Of a stretch of DNA of 64,000 nt, positions 51,557 through 60,329 are shown piece after piece. The position numbers and the translations under genes were made by a program. The stretch comes from G963677185 sp963677185 (GTDB lineage Bacteria > Bacillota > Syntrophomonadia > Syntrophomonadales > Syntrophomonadaceae). The DNA is taken from positions 1,116,001 through 1,180,000 of the forward strand of contig OY781889.1 of assembly GCA_963677185.1 (NCBI GenBank). The letters are read 5' to 3'. The first letter of the stretch is position 1; each line of letters starts with the position of its first letter. The notes beneath the pieces are model-generated. The model did no database searches. It worked only from the letters and a program-made list of their open reading frames with translations, and was not told the DNA's origin.

Positions 51557-53389
51557 CTAGTAATTGAATGCTTCGGCCGGAACTTCCAGAGCGGAGAAGT
51601 CGGCTTCCTTAACTACGCTGGTGATGGCTGCGATGTTTGGAACGATGTTCTTCACATAGTAGCGAGCGGCGGCAACTTTGCCTACATAGAAATTGTAGTC
51701 GAAGTGTTCAGCGCCAACTTCGGCAGCTTTCTTGTTGGCCAGCATGGCCTGATCCAGAATGCAATAACCGGCATACAGTTGTGAAGTAGCAGTCAGTACG
51801 CGGCGTGCATACAGGGGCAGCAGGGAGGTTTTGCCTTCAGCAGCAAAAGTGTCCATGGTCTTTTTCAGTTCAGCATAGTCGGCCATGGCTGTAGTCATGA
51901 TTTGGAATTCCCGTTCGAATCCAGGTGTGCCTTTATTGCCATCGATGAATGCCTGGATGTCAGCGATGAATTCAGCAAAGGGAGCGCCTTTGCCCATGGA
52001 CCATTTGCGTCCGATCAGGTCCTGAGCTTGAATATAGTTGGTGCCTTCCCAGATGGAGTAGATTTTGCAATCGCGAGCGCACTGGGCTACCGGATATTCT
52101 TCGATGTAGCCATATCCGCCATAGGCTTGAATGGCTTCTGACAACAGTATCCAGGTTTCGTCAGATACATGAGCCTTGCACAGCGGGGTGGCGATTTCAA
52201 CCAGGTTGTTGGCCTTGGCGCGAACGACCGGGTCGGGGTCGCAGTGGCGAACGTCCATGGCGAAATAAGATTTAGCGATCATGGCTCTGAAAGCTTCGAT
52301 GTTAGCCTTGCCCATCAGAAGAGTGCGGCGGATGTCTTCGTGGTTGATAAGGGGTTGTCTTTCACCGCGCGGATTGGTAAAAGGCCGGCCTTGAATACGA
52401 TCTTTGCAATAATCACGGGCATTGTAGAAGCCATTGGCCAGACAGCCCAGAGCGAAAATGGAGGTTGCCATACGGGCGCCGTTCATCATAACGAACATCT
52501 GGGCCATGCCCTGGCCTTTGCCTTCGTTGGCCAGCGGGTCTACGCCGAGCAGATAGCCGCGGCATGCGTTGTTGTCGCCGAATGCCAGTGAAGCGGTAAC
52601 CGAGCCTCTGAGGCCCATCTTGTGTTCGATGCCAGCCAGTTCCACATCATTGGGAGAAAGGCTGCCGTCTTCGTTAACCCAGAATTTAGGAACGATAAAG
52701 AGGGAAATTCCGCCGGTGCCGGCCTTGGCGCCTTCGACGCGGGCCAGGTACAGGTGAATGTGGTTTTCGCAGAAATCATTGTCCCCACCAGTGATAAATA
52801 TTTTGGAGCCCTTAATCTTGTAGATGCCGGGTTCATCGGTCGGAAAGGCTTTGGCCAGGATGTCGCCCACGTCGGAGCCAGCGGTAGGCTCGGTCAGGCA
52901 CATGGTGCCGGCCCAGGTGCCGTCCATCATCTTCGGCAGGAATTTTTCCTTAAGGGCATCGGTAGCAAACTTGTAAATCAGGGTTGCAGCACCGTTGGTC
53001 AGTTCAACGTAGGGTGCGAAGGACGGGCAGGATGCGGTTAGCAGTTCCTGTAAAGCCCAGAGCAATACTTCCGGCAGATTGCCTTCGTCGTCGGAAATGT
53101 TGCTGGTGGCCCAGCCGTCTTTCTGGAGCAGTCTGAAGAGGTCGCCATAACCGGGCGGGCAGGTTACTTTGCCACTGTCGAAATGGCAGGGTTGAGATTC
53201 CGCAACTTCGTTAGCGGCTTCACCCTTTTCTTTACAAATCTTGTAATAGGGTTCCAGTATGGAGCCCAAATCGTCCTTTGAATAACTTGAATACTTGTCA
53301 TAAGCAAAAATCTGTTCGGTGGGCAGCCATTCCTGAAGTATAAATTTAAAATCCCGAACATTGCTGTCATATGCAAAATTAGCAGCCAT
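51557..53389 (-). CDS. Acyl-CoA dehydrogenase, about 600-residue type
   Basis: The 610-residue flavoprotein has an N-terminal extension (1-75), then the acyl-CoA dehydrogenase core. The core includes MCLTEPTAGSDVGD (FAD/substrate), KIFITGGDND, GIEHKMGLRGSVTASLAF, QAYGGYGYIEEYPVAQCARDCKI and IYSIWEGTNYIQAQDLIGRK, the last near the expected catalytic Glu. A helical C-terminal domain of about 130 residues follows. This is the larger family group that includes DmdC-like enzymes, not the 380-residue butyryl-CoA type. It oxidises acyl-CoA to enoyl-CoA and passes electrons to ETF. AAGGAGGCG precedes the ATG. It stands alone, with a 740-base upstream region. Confidence 0.92.
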   Translation of the reverse strand: MAANFAYDSNVRDFKFILQEWLPTEQIFAYDKYSSYSKDDLGSILEPYYKICKEKGEAANEVAESQPCHFDSGKVTCPPGYGDLFRLLQKDGWATSNISDDEGNLPEVLLWALQELLTASCPSFAPYVELTNGAATLIYKFATDALKEKFLPKMMDGTWAGTMCLTEPTAGSDVGDILAKAFPTDEPGIYKIKGSKIFITGGDNDFCENHIHLYLARVEGAKAGTGGISLFIVPKFWVNEDGSLSPNDVELAGIEHKMGLRGSVTASLAFGDNNACRGYLLGVDPLANEGKGQGMAQMFVMMNGARMATSIFALGCLANGFYNARDYCKDRIQGRPFTNPRGERQPLINHEDIRRTLLMGKANIEAFRAMIAKSYFAMDVRHCDPDPVVRAKANNLVEIATPLCKAHVSDETWILLSEAIQAYGGYGYIEEYPVAQCARDCKIYSIWEGTNYIQAQDLIGRKWSMGKGAPFAEFIADIQAFIDGNKGTPGFEREFQIMTTAMADYAELKKTMDTFAAEGKTSLLPLYARRVLTATSQLYAGYCILDQAMLANKKAAEVGAEHFDYNFYVGKVAAARYYVKNIVPNIAAITSVVKEADFSALEVPAEAFNY

Positions 53390-54132
53390 GAAAACGCCTC
53401 CTTAAAATCGTATCTTATTCTCTCATCTGTGCGTTGGTGATAACGTTCGTTTCCGAAAGGCAATCCCCATTTTCCTTATTTCTCTATCCGCACGTTAGTC
53501 TACGCAATCCCATCTCATTAAAAAGTTCGATTAATCCAGCTTTTTGTATTGAGTTCGTCTATGATATTCTTTGGTCCCCTGTTTTAGCATCAAGATACGG
53601 TTTTTGCAATGTGCCAATGTTCTAATCTATATACCATTGGCCTATAACACGAAATATTGTTGACAACACCACCTTTCAATTGGCCATTGTATCTACCTGG
53701 TCGGATGATACTGTGAAATACAAGCGTATAGGTTAAGCCAGCCCGCGCCAGGATGGGCATGTGCGGGCTATAGGGCTAGATAACTATATTTCGAATGTTT
53801 CCATATCTATAATAAAATTCTCTTTAGTTCCCCAAATTCCTGCTACACGATTGATAAAAATTTAACTATTATGAAAGTACATCATTAAAGATCTGAATAT
53901 AAAAACAGAGAAAATAAATACTCCTTTCGTCGGGAACGCGACTACTTTGAGACAAAAAATAGGACTAAAATACCTAAATACACAAAAAGGCCTGATATTC
54001 CTCAGGCAGAATCTGTAAAGTAACGATAAATATTACGTATTCTCTTGAATCAGTGAGATTTTATCGCCATTTTTAGATATTATTAGTTATGATGATTAAT
54101 GGCAAGCTTGGCTTGATTAAGGAGCAATGGCA
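53390..54132. other. Long AT-rich intergenic region with clustered CAATG/CATTG motifs and small hairpins
   Basis: No gene is convincing in these 743 bases. The dehydrogenase side contains GCCAATG (53613-53619) and CATTGGC (53635-53641) as an inverted repeat, with related CAATG/CATTG words at both sides, perhaps a regulator site. AGCCCGC (53740-53746) pairs with GCGGGCT (53763-53769). GCCTGA (53990-53995) pairs with TCAGGC (54002-54007). No known riboswitch pattern was recognised. Confidence 0.45.
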
Positions 54133-55593
54133 ATGAGTGACCGCAAAGCGGTGCTTCTAATTGAAAACGAGGAGAGACTCCAGTTCATCAAATCCCTGTG
54201 GACAGAGGTCAATCAGTCCGAATGGATAATTGATAAAGCGGATAACCCGGATGCGCTGATGGAAATTCTGGACGACTTGGAATCAGTCGTGGAAATCCTG
54301 GTAACCGACCGGGAATCGATTGACCGTTCAGCTCCGGATCTCTTGAGGCGCGTGAAGCGCCTGGCTCCGCGCTGTTATGTGGTATGCCTGGCTCCAGCCG
54401 AAGAACAGCCAGCTCTGCGGAATATGCGTAATTACCGGGAGGTACAGCAATTTCTTCAATATGCGGACCTGAATAAAACGGTGATGGAGCTCCTCCTAAG
54501 CCTGGCCAGCGAATTGCGCAAAATGCACATAGTGGAAGAAGAACTCAAGCATTTGAGCTATTATGACGGCCTCACCGGCCTGTTTAACCGGCGGGCTTTC
54601 GAACAGGAAATGTACCGGCTGGACGCCGAGCTAATCGCTCCCGTCGGGATATTTACCTTCGATCTGGACGGTTTGAAAATCATCAACGATACCCTGGGAC
54701 ATCTGGCTGGCGATGAGCTTATTATGCGTTGCGCCCAGATTTTGCAGCTGGTTTTTCGAGATCAGGACCTGATTGCCCGGCTGGGCGGGGATGAATTCGC
54801 CTGCCTGGTGCCTGAAGCCACTGATGAAATGATGATAAGCCTGGACCAGGATATGGCCGATGCGGTTGCTGAATACGGAATGCGGCCGGGAAGCCTGCCA
54901 TTACATATTTCCAGGGGCTGGGAAATCAGGATATCGCTCAGCCACAACATGGACGAAATATATCGCCGCGCCGATACCAGAATGTATCATGAAAAGCTTA
55001 AAAATGCCAATAAGTCGCGCAACAGCATTATTGCCATGATCCTGAAAATTCGCCGTGATAAAAATATCGGCCGTATGGATGAAAATCTGCGGACCGAAAA
55101 GCTCCTCATGGATTTGTGCGCCGCTCTGCATTTGAACGAAGAGGAAGTCGGCAACCTGCTGAAACTGGTGCAGTATTACGATATTGGGAAGATCAGCATT
55201 GCCGACGACATTCTTCACAAAGCAGGCCCTCTCGCTGCTGATGAAGCGATAGAAGTGCGGCAATACTGCGAGGTGGGTTACAGGATTGCGGTTTCAATTC
55301 CCCAGCTGGCTCCAATTTCGGAGCTTATTCTTAAACAGCATGAATGGTGGGATGGCAATGGCTACCCGCTGGGGCTGAAAGAAGAGGAAATTCCGATTGA
55401 ATGCAGAATTCTGGCGGTTATTGAGGCCTATGGAACTATGACTGCTGACCGCCCTTACCGTAAAGCCCGCAGTCATGAAGAAGCCCTGGATGAAATGAGA
55501 AAATTTGCCGGCATCCAGTTTGATCCGGAAGTTACCCGCCTATTTATTGAATTGCTCGAATCCGGTTCGTCAATGCGCACTGGAAGCAGGTGA
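54133..55593 (+). CDS. Receiver-like GGDEF-HD-GYP protein with altered HD site
   Basis: The 486-residue protein has an N-terminal receiver-like fold (about 1-120) that keeps EILVTDRES but not a clear set of acidic phosphorylation residues, a GGDEF domain with RLGGDEF, and an HD-GYP domain. In that domain the HD dyad reads Tyr-Asp (QYYDIGKIS) and HHE reads QHE (KQHEWWDGNGYP). Loss of the metal-ligand His suggests phosphodiesterase activity is reduced or lost and that the domain may bind rather than cleave. ATG 54133 has GGAG 8 bases upstream; ATG 54127 is too close to it. The intact HD-GYP gene follows after 6 bases, so the two are co-expressed. Confidence 0.85.
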   Translation: MSDRKAVLLIENEERLQFIKSLWTEVNQSEWIIDKADNPDALMEILDDLESVVEILVTDRESIDRSAPDLLRRVKRLAPRCYVVCLAPAEEQPALRNMRNYREVQQFLQYADLNKTVMELLLSLASELRKMHIVEEELKHLSYYDGLTGLFNRRAFEQEMYRLDAELIAPVGIFTFDLDGLKIINDTLGHLAGDELIMRCAQILQLVFRDQDLIARLGGDEFACLVPEATDEMMISLDQDMADAVAEYGMRPGSLPLHISRGWEIRISLSHNMDEIYRRADTRMYHEKLKNANKSRNSIIAMILKIRRDKNIGRMDENLRTEKLLMDLCAALHLNEEEVGNLLKLVQYYDIGKISIADDILHKAGPLAADEAIEVRQYCEVGYRIAVSIPQLAPISELILKQHEWWDGNGYPLGLKEEEIPIECRILAVIEAYGTMTADRPYRKARSHEEALDEMRKFAGIQFDPEVTRLFIELLESGSSMRTGSR

Positions 55594-55599
55594 TATCTG

Positions 55600-56694
55600 A
55601 TGAGAAAAATTGGTGTAAGCTATTTGAAACCAGAAATGTTGCTGGCCCGGAGCATCTACAATACTGATGGCCGAGTGCTTTTGCGTGCCGGGGTAAGCTT
55701 GAACACCAATTACATCAAGCGCCTGAAAGAAATCGGCATTCTGTCAGTGTTTGTACGCGACGAGCTGTCGGCAGATATTAACGAAATTCCGGAAATGGTC
55801 TCGGAGGAGACCCGTTTGCAAACCAAAAAGGCGATAAGGGAAATCTATACACTCCTGGAAAAAAAGCAGGGTTTCGATACCCGCAAGGTAGAGCTTACCG
55901 TGGGGGATTTGTTGGACGAGATTCTGCACAACAGCGATGTTATGCTGGGAGTGCTCGATATGAGCATAAGCGACGATCAAGTCTATGTGCATTCGGTTAA
56001 TGTCGGCATAATGTCCATTGCTATGGGCATGTCGCTGGGCTATGATCGCAGCAAGCTAAAAGAGCTGGGCATAGGGGCTCTGCTGCATGATGTGGGCAAG
56101 ACCCAGCTGTCCCGTGATGCGTTGATACGAAGTCTTAGCTATCCACACGATGACGACCTGGAAGTGGAACGCCACGCCCAGCATGGTTTCGATATTCTGC
56201 GCAAATATTACGGGGTCTCCTTGCTGTCCGCTCATGTTGCTTTTCAGCATCATGAACGATGGGACGGCGGCGGATATCCGCGCGGGCTAAAAGAAGGCGG
56301 CATACATGAATATGCGAGAATTGTGGCAGCCGCCAACCTGTACGATCAGCTGACCTGCAGATTATCCAACGAGGAAATGGCGGTTTCCACCCCTGATGTC
56401 CTGGTCCAGATGCAGATGCTGGCAGGCATGGAGATTGACCCGGGACTGGTGGAAGTTCTGGCCTCGAATCTGGCTATGTTTCAGATCGGCAGCGTAGTTC
56501 AATTGAATGACAGCTCGCTGGCCCTGATAGTGGAAATTAACCGCATTGCTCCCGATCGTCCCCTTATAAGGGTATTGGAGCTTAACGGCGGAATGCTGGA
56601 ACCCAGCGGCCCATTGCTGGACATGGCCAAGCAGGCGCGGTTGTCGGTAGTGAGAACCCTTCCCGAATCAGAGGTTCAGGCTATGATGCAGTAA
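55600..56694 (+). CDS. HD-GYP c-di-GMP phosphodiesterase
   Basis: The 364-residue protein has an N-terminal DUF3391-like region (about 1-100) and an HD-GYP domain with all landmarks: HSVNVGIMS, LLHDVGKTQL, FQHHERWDGGGYPRG and AAANLYDQLTC. The C-terminus (about 285-364) is a small beta domain. It should hydrolyse c-di-GMP. It follows the GGDEF protein with the altered HD site after 6 bases; the pair may act as a synthase/phosphodiesterase unit. The ribosome-binding site is weak (AGGTGAT), again pointing to translational coupling. Confidence 0.88.
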   Translation: MRKIGVSYLKPEMLLARSIYNTDGRVLLRAGVSLNTNYIKRLKEIGILSVFVRDELSADINEIPEMVSEETRLQTKKAIREIYTLLEKKQGFDTRKVELTVGDLLDEILHNSDVMLGVLDMSISDDQVYVHSVNVGIMSIAMGMSLGYDRSKLKELGIGALLHDVGKTQLSRDALIRSLSYPHDDDLEVERHAQHGFDILRKYYGVSLLSAHVAFQHHERWDGGGYPRGLKEGGIHEYARIVAAANLYDQLTCRLSNEEMAVSTPDVLVQMQMLAGMEIDPGLVEVLASNLAMFQIGSVVQLNDSSLALIVEINRIAPDRPLIRVLELNGGMLEPSGPLLDMAKQARLSVVRTLPESEVQAMMQ

Positions 56695-56729
56695 ATATCC
56701 TGGAACCGTCCCCTTGCTTCCAGGATATT
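56694..56729. terminator. Convergent hairpin with GAACCGTCCCC loop
   Basis: AATATCCTGGAA (56694-56705) and TTCCAGGATATT (56718-56729) are perfect 12-base arms touching the stop codons of both converging genes. The loop region reads GGAACCGTCCCC, the core of the palindromic elements at 41976 and 43243. Confidence 0.75.
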
Positions 56730-57205
56730 CAGGGCTTGCATTCGGGGCAGGCTTTGTAGCCGGCCGTTTCAGCTTGCTGCTTGTTTAAGAAGAAACGCTG
56801 ATTTTCCGCAGGCATGCGTTTGACCAGGTAGCAGCCGGGGATATGATACATATTTCCATTAATCCCGCCGATGTATTTTACTTGTTCACCAGCTTTTATC
56901 GGAGCTGCAGATGGCGCGGCCGGGATTTGTTCGACAGCTTCGGCGGTCTGGGCCTTGAAGCTAGCAGCGGTTTCGCTGGTATAGACACCCTGCAATGGCG
57001 AAAGCATGGACGTATCAGCAGTATGATTGGTAACTGCGCTTATGTAAAAAAAGGCCAATCCCACCACTGCCCCGCTAATCCATACCCACCAGCCCGGATT
57101 TTTTCTCTTGCCGCGGGATGCAATTTCTGGCAAAAGGGTTATCAAGGCGCCTGCCAGGCAGCAGCAGGAAAAAACGAATGCACTGGCCCCCAGAAGAAGT
57201 GACAC
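56729..57205 (-). CDS. Membrane protein with C-terminal Ada-like zinc module
   Basis: The 158-residue protein has two membrane segments (about 5-25 and 42-60), a linker rich in Ala and Pro, and a C-terminal module: YIGGINGNMYHIPGCYLVKRM followed by FFLNKQQAETAGYKACPECKP. The pattern Y-x-G-N...H-x3-C...GY-x-x-C-x-x-C is that of the Ada metal-binding fold, often found at the end of secreted or nuclease proteins of Bacillota. Here it would lie outside the membrane. Function is unknown. The start is GTG 57205 with GGGAGG upstream; it is divergent from the YgiQ gene. Confidence 0.75.
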   Translation of the reverse strand: MSLLLGASAFVFSCCCLAGALITLLPEIASRGKRKNPGWWVWISGAVVGLAFFYISAVTNHTADTSMLSPLQGVYTSETAASFKAQTAEAVEQIPAAPSAAPIKAGEQVKYIGGINGNMYHIPGCYLVKRMPAENQRFFLNKQQAETAGYKACPECKP

Positions 57206-57324
57206 CGCTTGTGATCCTCCCTGTAAAACAATCCTAATGACTATTATAAACTGTATCGGGTAGTTAAGCAGGAGTATTTAGCTCTCGGCCGGGTTTGTGT
57301 TAAGCTGAAGCAGGATAAGCGGCT

Positions 57325-59217
57325 GTGACCAAAGGCCCGCAGGCGCCCTTAATTATCCAGATAAACAGGTATGGGAGAACAGGATTGAAAGATTTTTCGA
57401 AGAATCAGTATTTGCCGGTTAGTGCAGATGATCTCAAGACACGAAATATAGAGGAACTGGATATTATTTTCGTCAGCGGCGACGCTTACGTCGATCACCC
57501 TGCATTTGCCGCGTCTTTGCTGGCGCGATTCCTGGAAAAGCACGGCTTTCGAACCGGCATCATCGCCCAGCCGGACTGGCGCAGCACAGCCGATTTTATG
57601 AAGCTGGGGCAGCCCCGCTTGTTTTTTGCGGTCAGTGCCGGGAACATGGACAGCATGGTAAGCCATTTCACTGCGGAGCGCAAGCGGCGCACCGGCGATC
57701 TCTACTCGCCGGGTGGCAAGGCTGGAGCCAGGCCTGATCGGGCCAGTATTGTATACGTAAACCGCATTCGCGAAGCTTATCCCGGTGTGCCGGTAATCCT
57801 GGGAGGGGTTGAAGCCAGCCTCAGACGCCTGGCTCATTATGATTACTGGGAAGATGCCGTGCGGCGCTCCCTGCTGGTCGATAGCGGGGCTGATTTGCTG
57901 GTTTATGGCATGGGCGAATACCTGCTGCTGCAAATTGCCCGTTATATAAAATCCGGAAGAGAGCTGCAATATCTAAACAACCTGCCGGGTACGGTTTGGC
58001 GCAGTTCCCGGCTCCCTTCTTCGGCGATAGAACTGCCTTCTTTCGAAGAGGCAAGCTCGGGAAAGAATGCTTTTTCAAGGGCAACGCGCATGATTCATGA
58101 AAATTTGAATCCATATACGGCCTCAAGGCTGGCCCAGGCCCACGGTAAAATATGGGCAGTTCAGAACCCTCCGGCACCGCCTTTGAGTTCTGCCGAAATG
58201 GACGCTATATACCAACTGCCTTTTTTACGCCGGGCTCATCCGGACTATGAAGCTTCCGGAGGCATTCCCGCCCTGGAGCCGGTTCAGTTTTCCATAACTA
58301 CACATCGCGGCTGTTTTGGAGGGTGTGCATTCTGCGCCCTGGGTTTGCACCAGGGACGCTCCATACAGAGCCGGAGCCAGGCTTCCATTGTTGAGGAGGC
58401 TTGCCGCATAATCGGCCATCCGGACTTCAAGGGCAGCATACCTGATGTCGGAGGTCCTTCCGCCAACATGTACGGCATGCAGGGCAAGGACCAACAGCGT
58501 TGCAGGGAATGCAAGCGCTTGTCCTGCTTGAGCCCGCGCCTGTGCAAGAATCTTGATACCAGCCATGAAATGTCGGTGGCCATGCTGGAGGCCATCCGCA
58601 AAATACCCGGAGTGAAGAACGTCAGGGTGGCTTCAGGAATAAGATATGACCTGGCTTCAGCAGACACATCCGGCCGCTATATACAAGCGCTGTGCAGCCA
58701 TTATACTGGCGGCCAGCTCAAGGTGGCACCTGAACACGCGGCCCCTGGAGTATGTTTATTGATGAACAAGCCCGGACCCCAAGCATATGAGCAGTTTGCC
58801 GCCCAGTTCGAACAAGCCAGCCGGAAAGCCGGCAAGAAGCAGTACCTTTTACCATATTTTATGAGTGGGCATCCCGGGTCTGGATTGCAGGAAATGCTGC
58901 AATTGGCACAGTTTATCAGGGATAAGGTGCATTTCGAACCTGACCAGGCGCAGAGCTTTACTCCCACCCCTATGACATTGTCCACGGCTATGTACTATAC
59001 CGGACATAACCCGTATAATGGGAAAAAGGTATATGTAGCCCGAAGCCCGAAAGACAGGCGATTGCAGCGGGCAATTCTGCAAAGCGGCCTTCCGCGGAAC
59101 CGCCGCATAATCAGGGAAGCCATCGCAGAAATCGGCGATGCCAAAATAAAGGCGGATTTGGCGGCACTGCTGGGCAGGAAAGGGAAAGGCGGGGAGCAGG
59201 GTGGCAGGAAAAAGTGA
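57325..59217 (+). CDS. YgiQ-family radical SAM protein
   Basis: The 630-residue protein has the YgiQ N-terminal region (FVSGDAYVDHPAFAASLLARFLE), a radical-SAM cluster motif THRGCFGGCAFCALG (Cys-x3-Cys-x2-Cys) in the middle, and the family C-terminal region (DQAQSFTPTPMTLSTAMYYTGHNPY). A second cysteine group (CRECKRLSCLSPRLC) follows the first. The reaction of YgiQ proteins is not established. The start is GTG 57325. Its end overlaps the CorA start by 17 bases. Confidence 0.92.
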   Translation: MTKGPQAPLIIQINRYGRTGLKDFSKNQYLPVSADDLKTRNIEELDIIFVSGDAYVDHPAFAASLLARFLEKHGFRTGIIAQPDWRSTADFMKLGQPRLFFAVSAGNMDSMVSHFTAERKRRTGDLYSPGGKAGARPDRASIVYVNRIREAYPGVPVILGGVEASLRRLAHYDYWEDAVRRSLLVDSGADLLVYGMGEYLLLQIARYIKSGRELQYLNNLPGTVWRSSRLPSSAIELPSFEEASSGKNAFSRATRMIHENLNPYTASRLAQAHGKIWAVQNPPAPPLSSAEMDAIYQLPFLRRAHPDYEASGGIPALEPVQFSITTHRGCFGGCAFCALGLHQGRSIQSRSQASIVEEACRIIGHPDFKGSIPDVGGPSANMYGMQGKDQQRCRECKRLSCLSPRLCKNLDTSHEMSVAMLEAIRKIPGVKNVRVASGIRYDLASADTSGRYIQALCSHYTGGQLKVAPEHAAPGVCLLMNKPGPQAYEQFAAQFEQASRKAGKKQYLLPYFMSGHPGSGLQEMLQLAQFIRDKVHFEPDQAQSFTPTPMTLSTAMYYTGHNPYNGKKVYVARSPKDRRLQRAILQSGLPRNRRIIREAIAEIGDAKIKADLAALLGRKGKGGEQGGRKK

Positions 59218-60292
59218 TTCTGATAATAAATCACCTCAGCCAGACAGCGATTTGCCAGTTCTGATATCCCCAAACGGTGGAACTCCGGATGATGAAATGA
59301 GGATAGAGTTGCACCAGTATGTTGACGGGCAGTGGCAGCTTGAAGTGTTCACTGACCTGGCATCCTGCCTGGAAAAGATACCTCAAGCGGGCATGCACTG
59401 GCTCAATATAGAAGGCCGGCCTGGCCGAGATAATTTGGACCGGTTGGGCCGTTTCTATCATTTAGAAGAAAAAAGCCTTAATGAAGCCGATGAGGGGAGC
59501 GCCGGGCACCATCGTCCCAGGGTAGAATTTTACGATAATTATTACTTCATAGTTCTGTATATCATCCTTGATCACTGCAAAATAGATGCCTACCAGGTCA
59601 ACATTTTCCTGGGCCAGAATTTTTTGATTACGGTGGAAGAAAAGGGCGGGCACACTTTTGATATGCTGCGTCAGCGCCTGAGGTACAATGGGACCAAGAT
59701 TGCCAATATGGGAGTCGACTACATGGCCTGCTCCATATGCGACATACTAATCGACGGCTTTTATCCTCACATCCAGGCAATATTTGAAGAAATGGCCGAT
59801 CTGGAGGATCGCATATCAATGCACACCGAAAAGAACGTTGCGGAAACGATCCACGATATTCAACGCCGCCTGCTGCACCTTGATCGCCTGGCCTGGAGCA
59901 TCCAGGGTGCAACCGATGCCCTGCAGAATCCTGATAATGAGCTGATAAACCCGGGCAATATCCAGTTTTACCGAAATTGTTACGAACATACCCTGCAAAT
60001 AAGCCATTCCATCGAGAATTATCGTGATGTAGCCAGGGGCATTCTGGATTATCACCTGTCGTTAAATGCCAACCAGATGAACCAGGTAATGAAGGTTTTA
60101 ACCATCATTGCCACGGTATTTATTCCGTTAACCTTCATAGTCGGTGTATATGGCATGAATTTCAATCCGGATGCCGGGCCTTTTAGCATGCCCGAGCTTA
60201 ACCAGCCCTATGGTTATCTGATCATCTGGGGCGTAATGCTCAGCTGCGCCGGCGGCATGCTCGCCTATTTTAGAAAGCAAAAATGGCTGTAG
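59201..60292 (+). CDS. corA: CorA-like magnesium/cobalt transporter
   Basis: The 363-residue protein has the CorA order: a cytoplasmic alpha/beta funnel, a long helix, then two C-terminal membrane segments (about 295-317 and 332-353) with the signature YGMNF between them at about residue 317. CorA pentamers move Mg2+ and Co2+ down their gradients. The short basic C-terminus (RKQKWL) is typical. The start is GTG 59201 with GGGGAGCAGG upstream, inside the YgiQ gene, so translation is coupled. Confidence 0.93.
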   Translation: MAGKSDSDNKSPQPDSDLPVLISPNGGTPDDEMRIELHQYVDGQWQLEVFTDLASCLEKIPQAGMHWLNIEGRPGRDNLDRLGRFYHLEEKSLNEADEGSAGHHRPRVEFYDNYYFIVLYIILDHCKIDAYQVNIFLGQNFLITVEEKGGHTFDMLRQRLRYNGTKIANMGVDYMACSICDILIDGFYPHIQAIFEEMADLEDRISMHTEKNVAETIHDIQRRLLHLDRLAWSIQGATDALQNPDNELINPGNIQFYRNCYEHTLQISHSIENYRDVARGILDYHLSLNANQMNQVMKVLTIIATVFIPLTFIVGVYGMNFNPDAGPFSMPELNQPYGYLIIWGVMLSCAGGMLAYFRKQKWL

Positions 60293-60329
60293 CCGCGATG
60301 CCCAATATTCTGGCAAGGAGGCCGCTGAA

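Noticed and set aside
53434..53625. 63-residue plus-strand frame upstream of the acyl-CoA dehydrogenase gene
   Set aside because: It lacks a ribosome-binding site, is low in charged residues and lies in AT-rich DNA.
53605..53630. Sigma-54 type promoter (TGGCAC...TTGC) on the minus strand
   Set aside because: The GG-to-GC distance is too short for the sigma-54 consensus.
53690..54132. c-di-GMP riboswitch before the GGDEF/HD-GYP operon
   Set aside because: The leader has small hairpins, but I could not match the conserved core of the known c-di-GMP classes.
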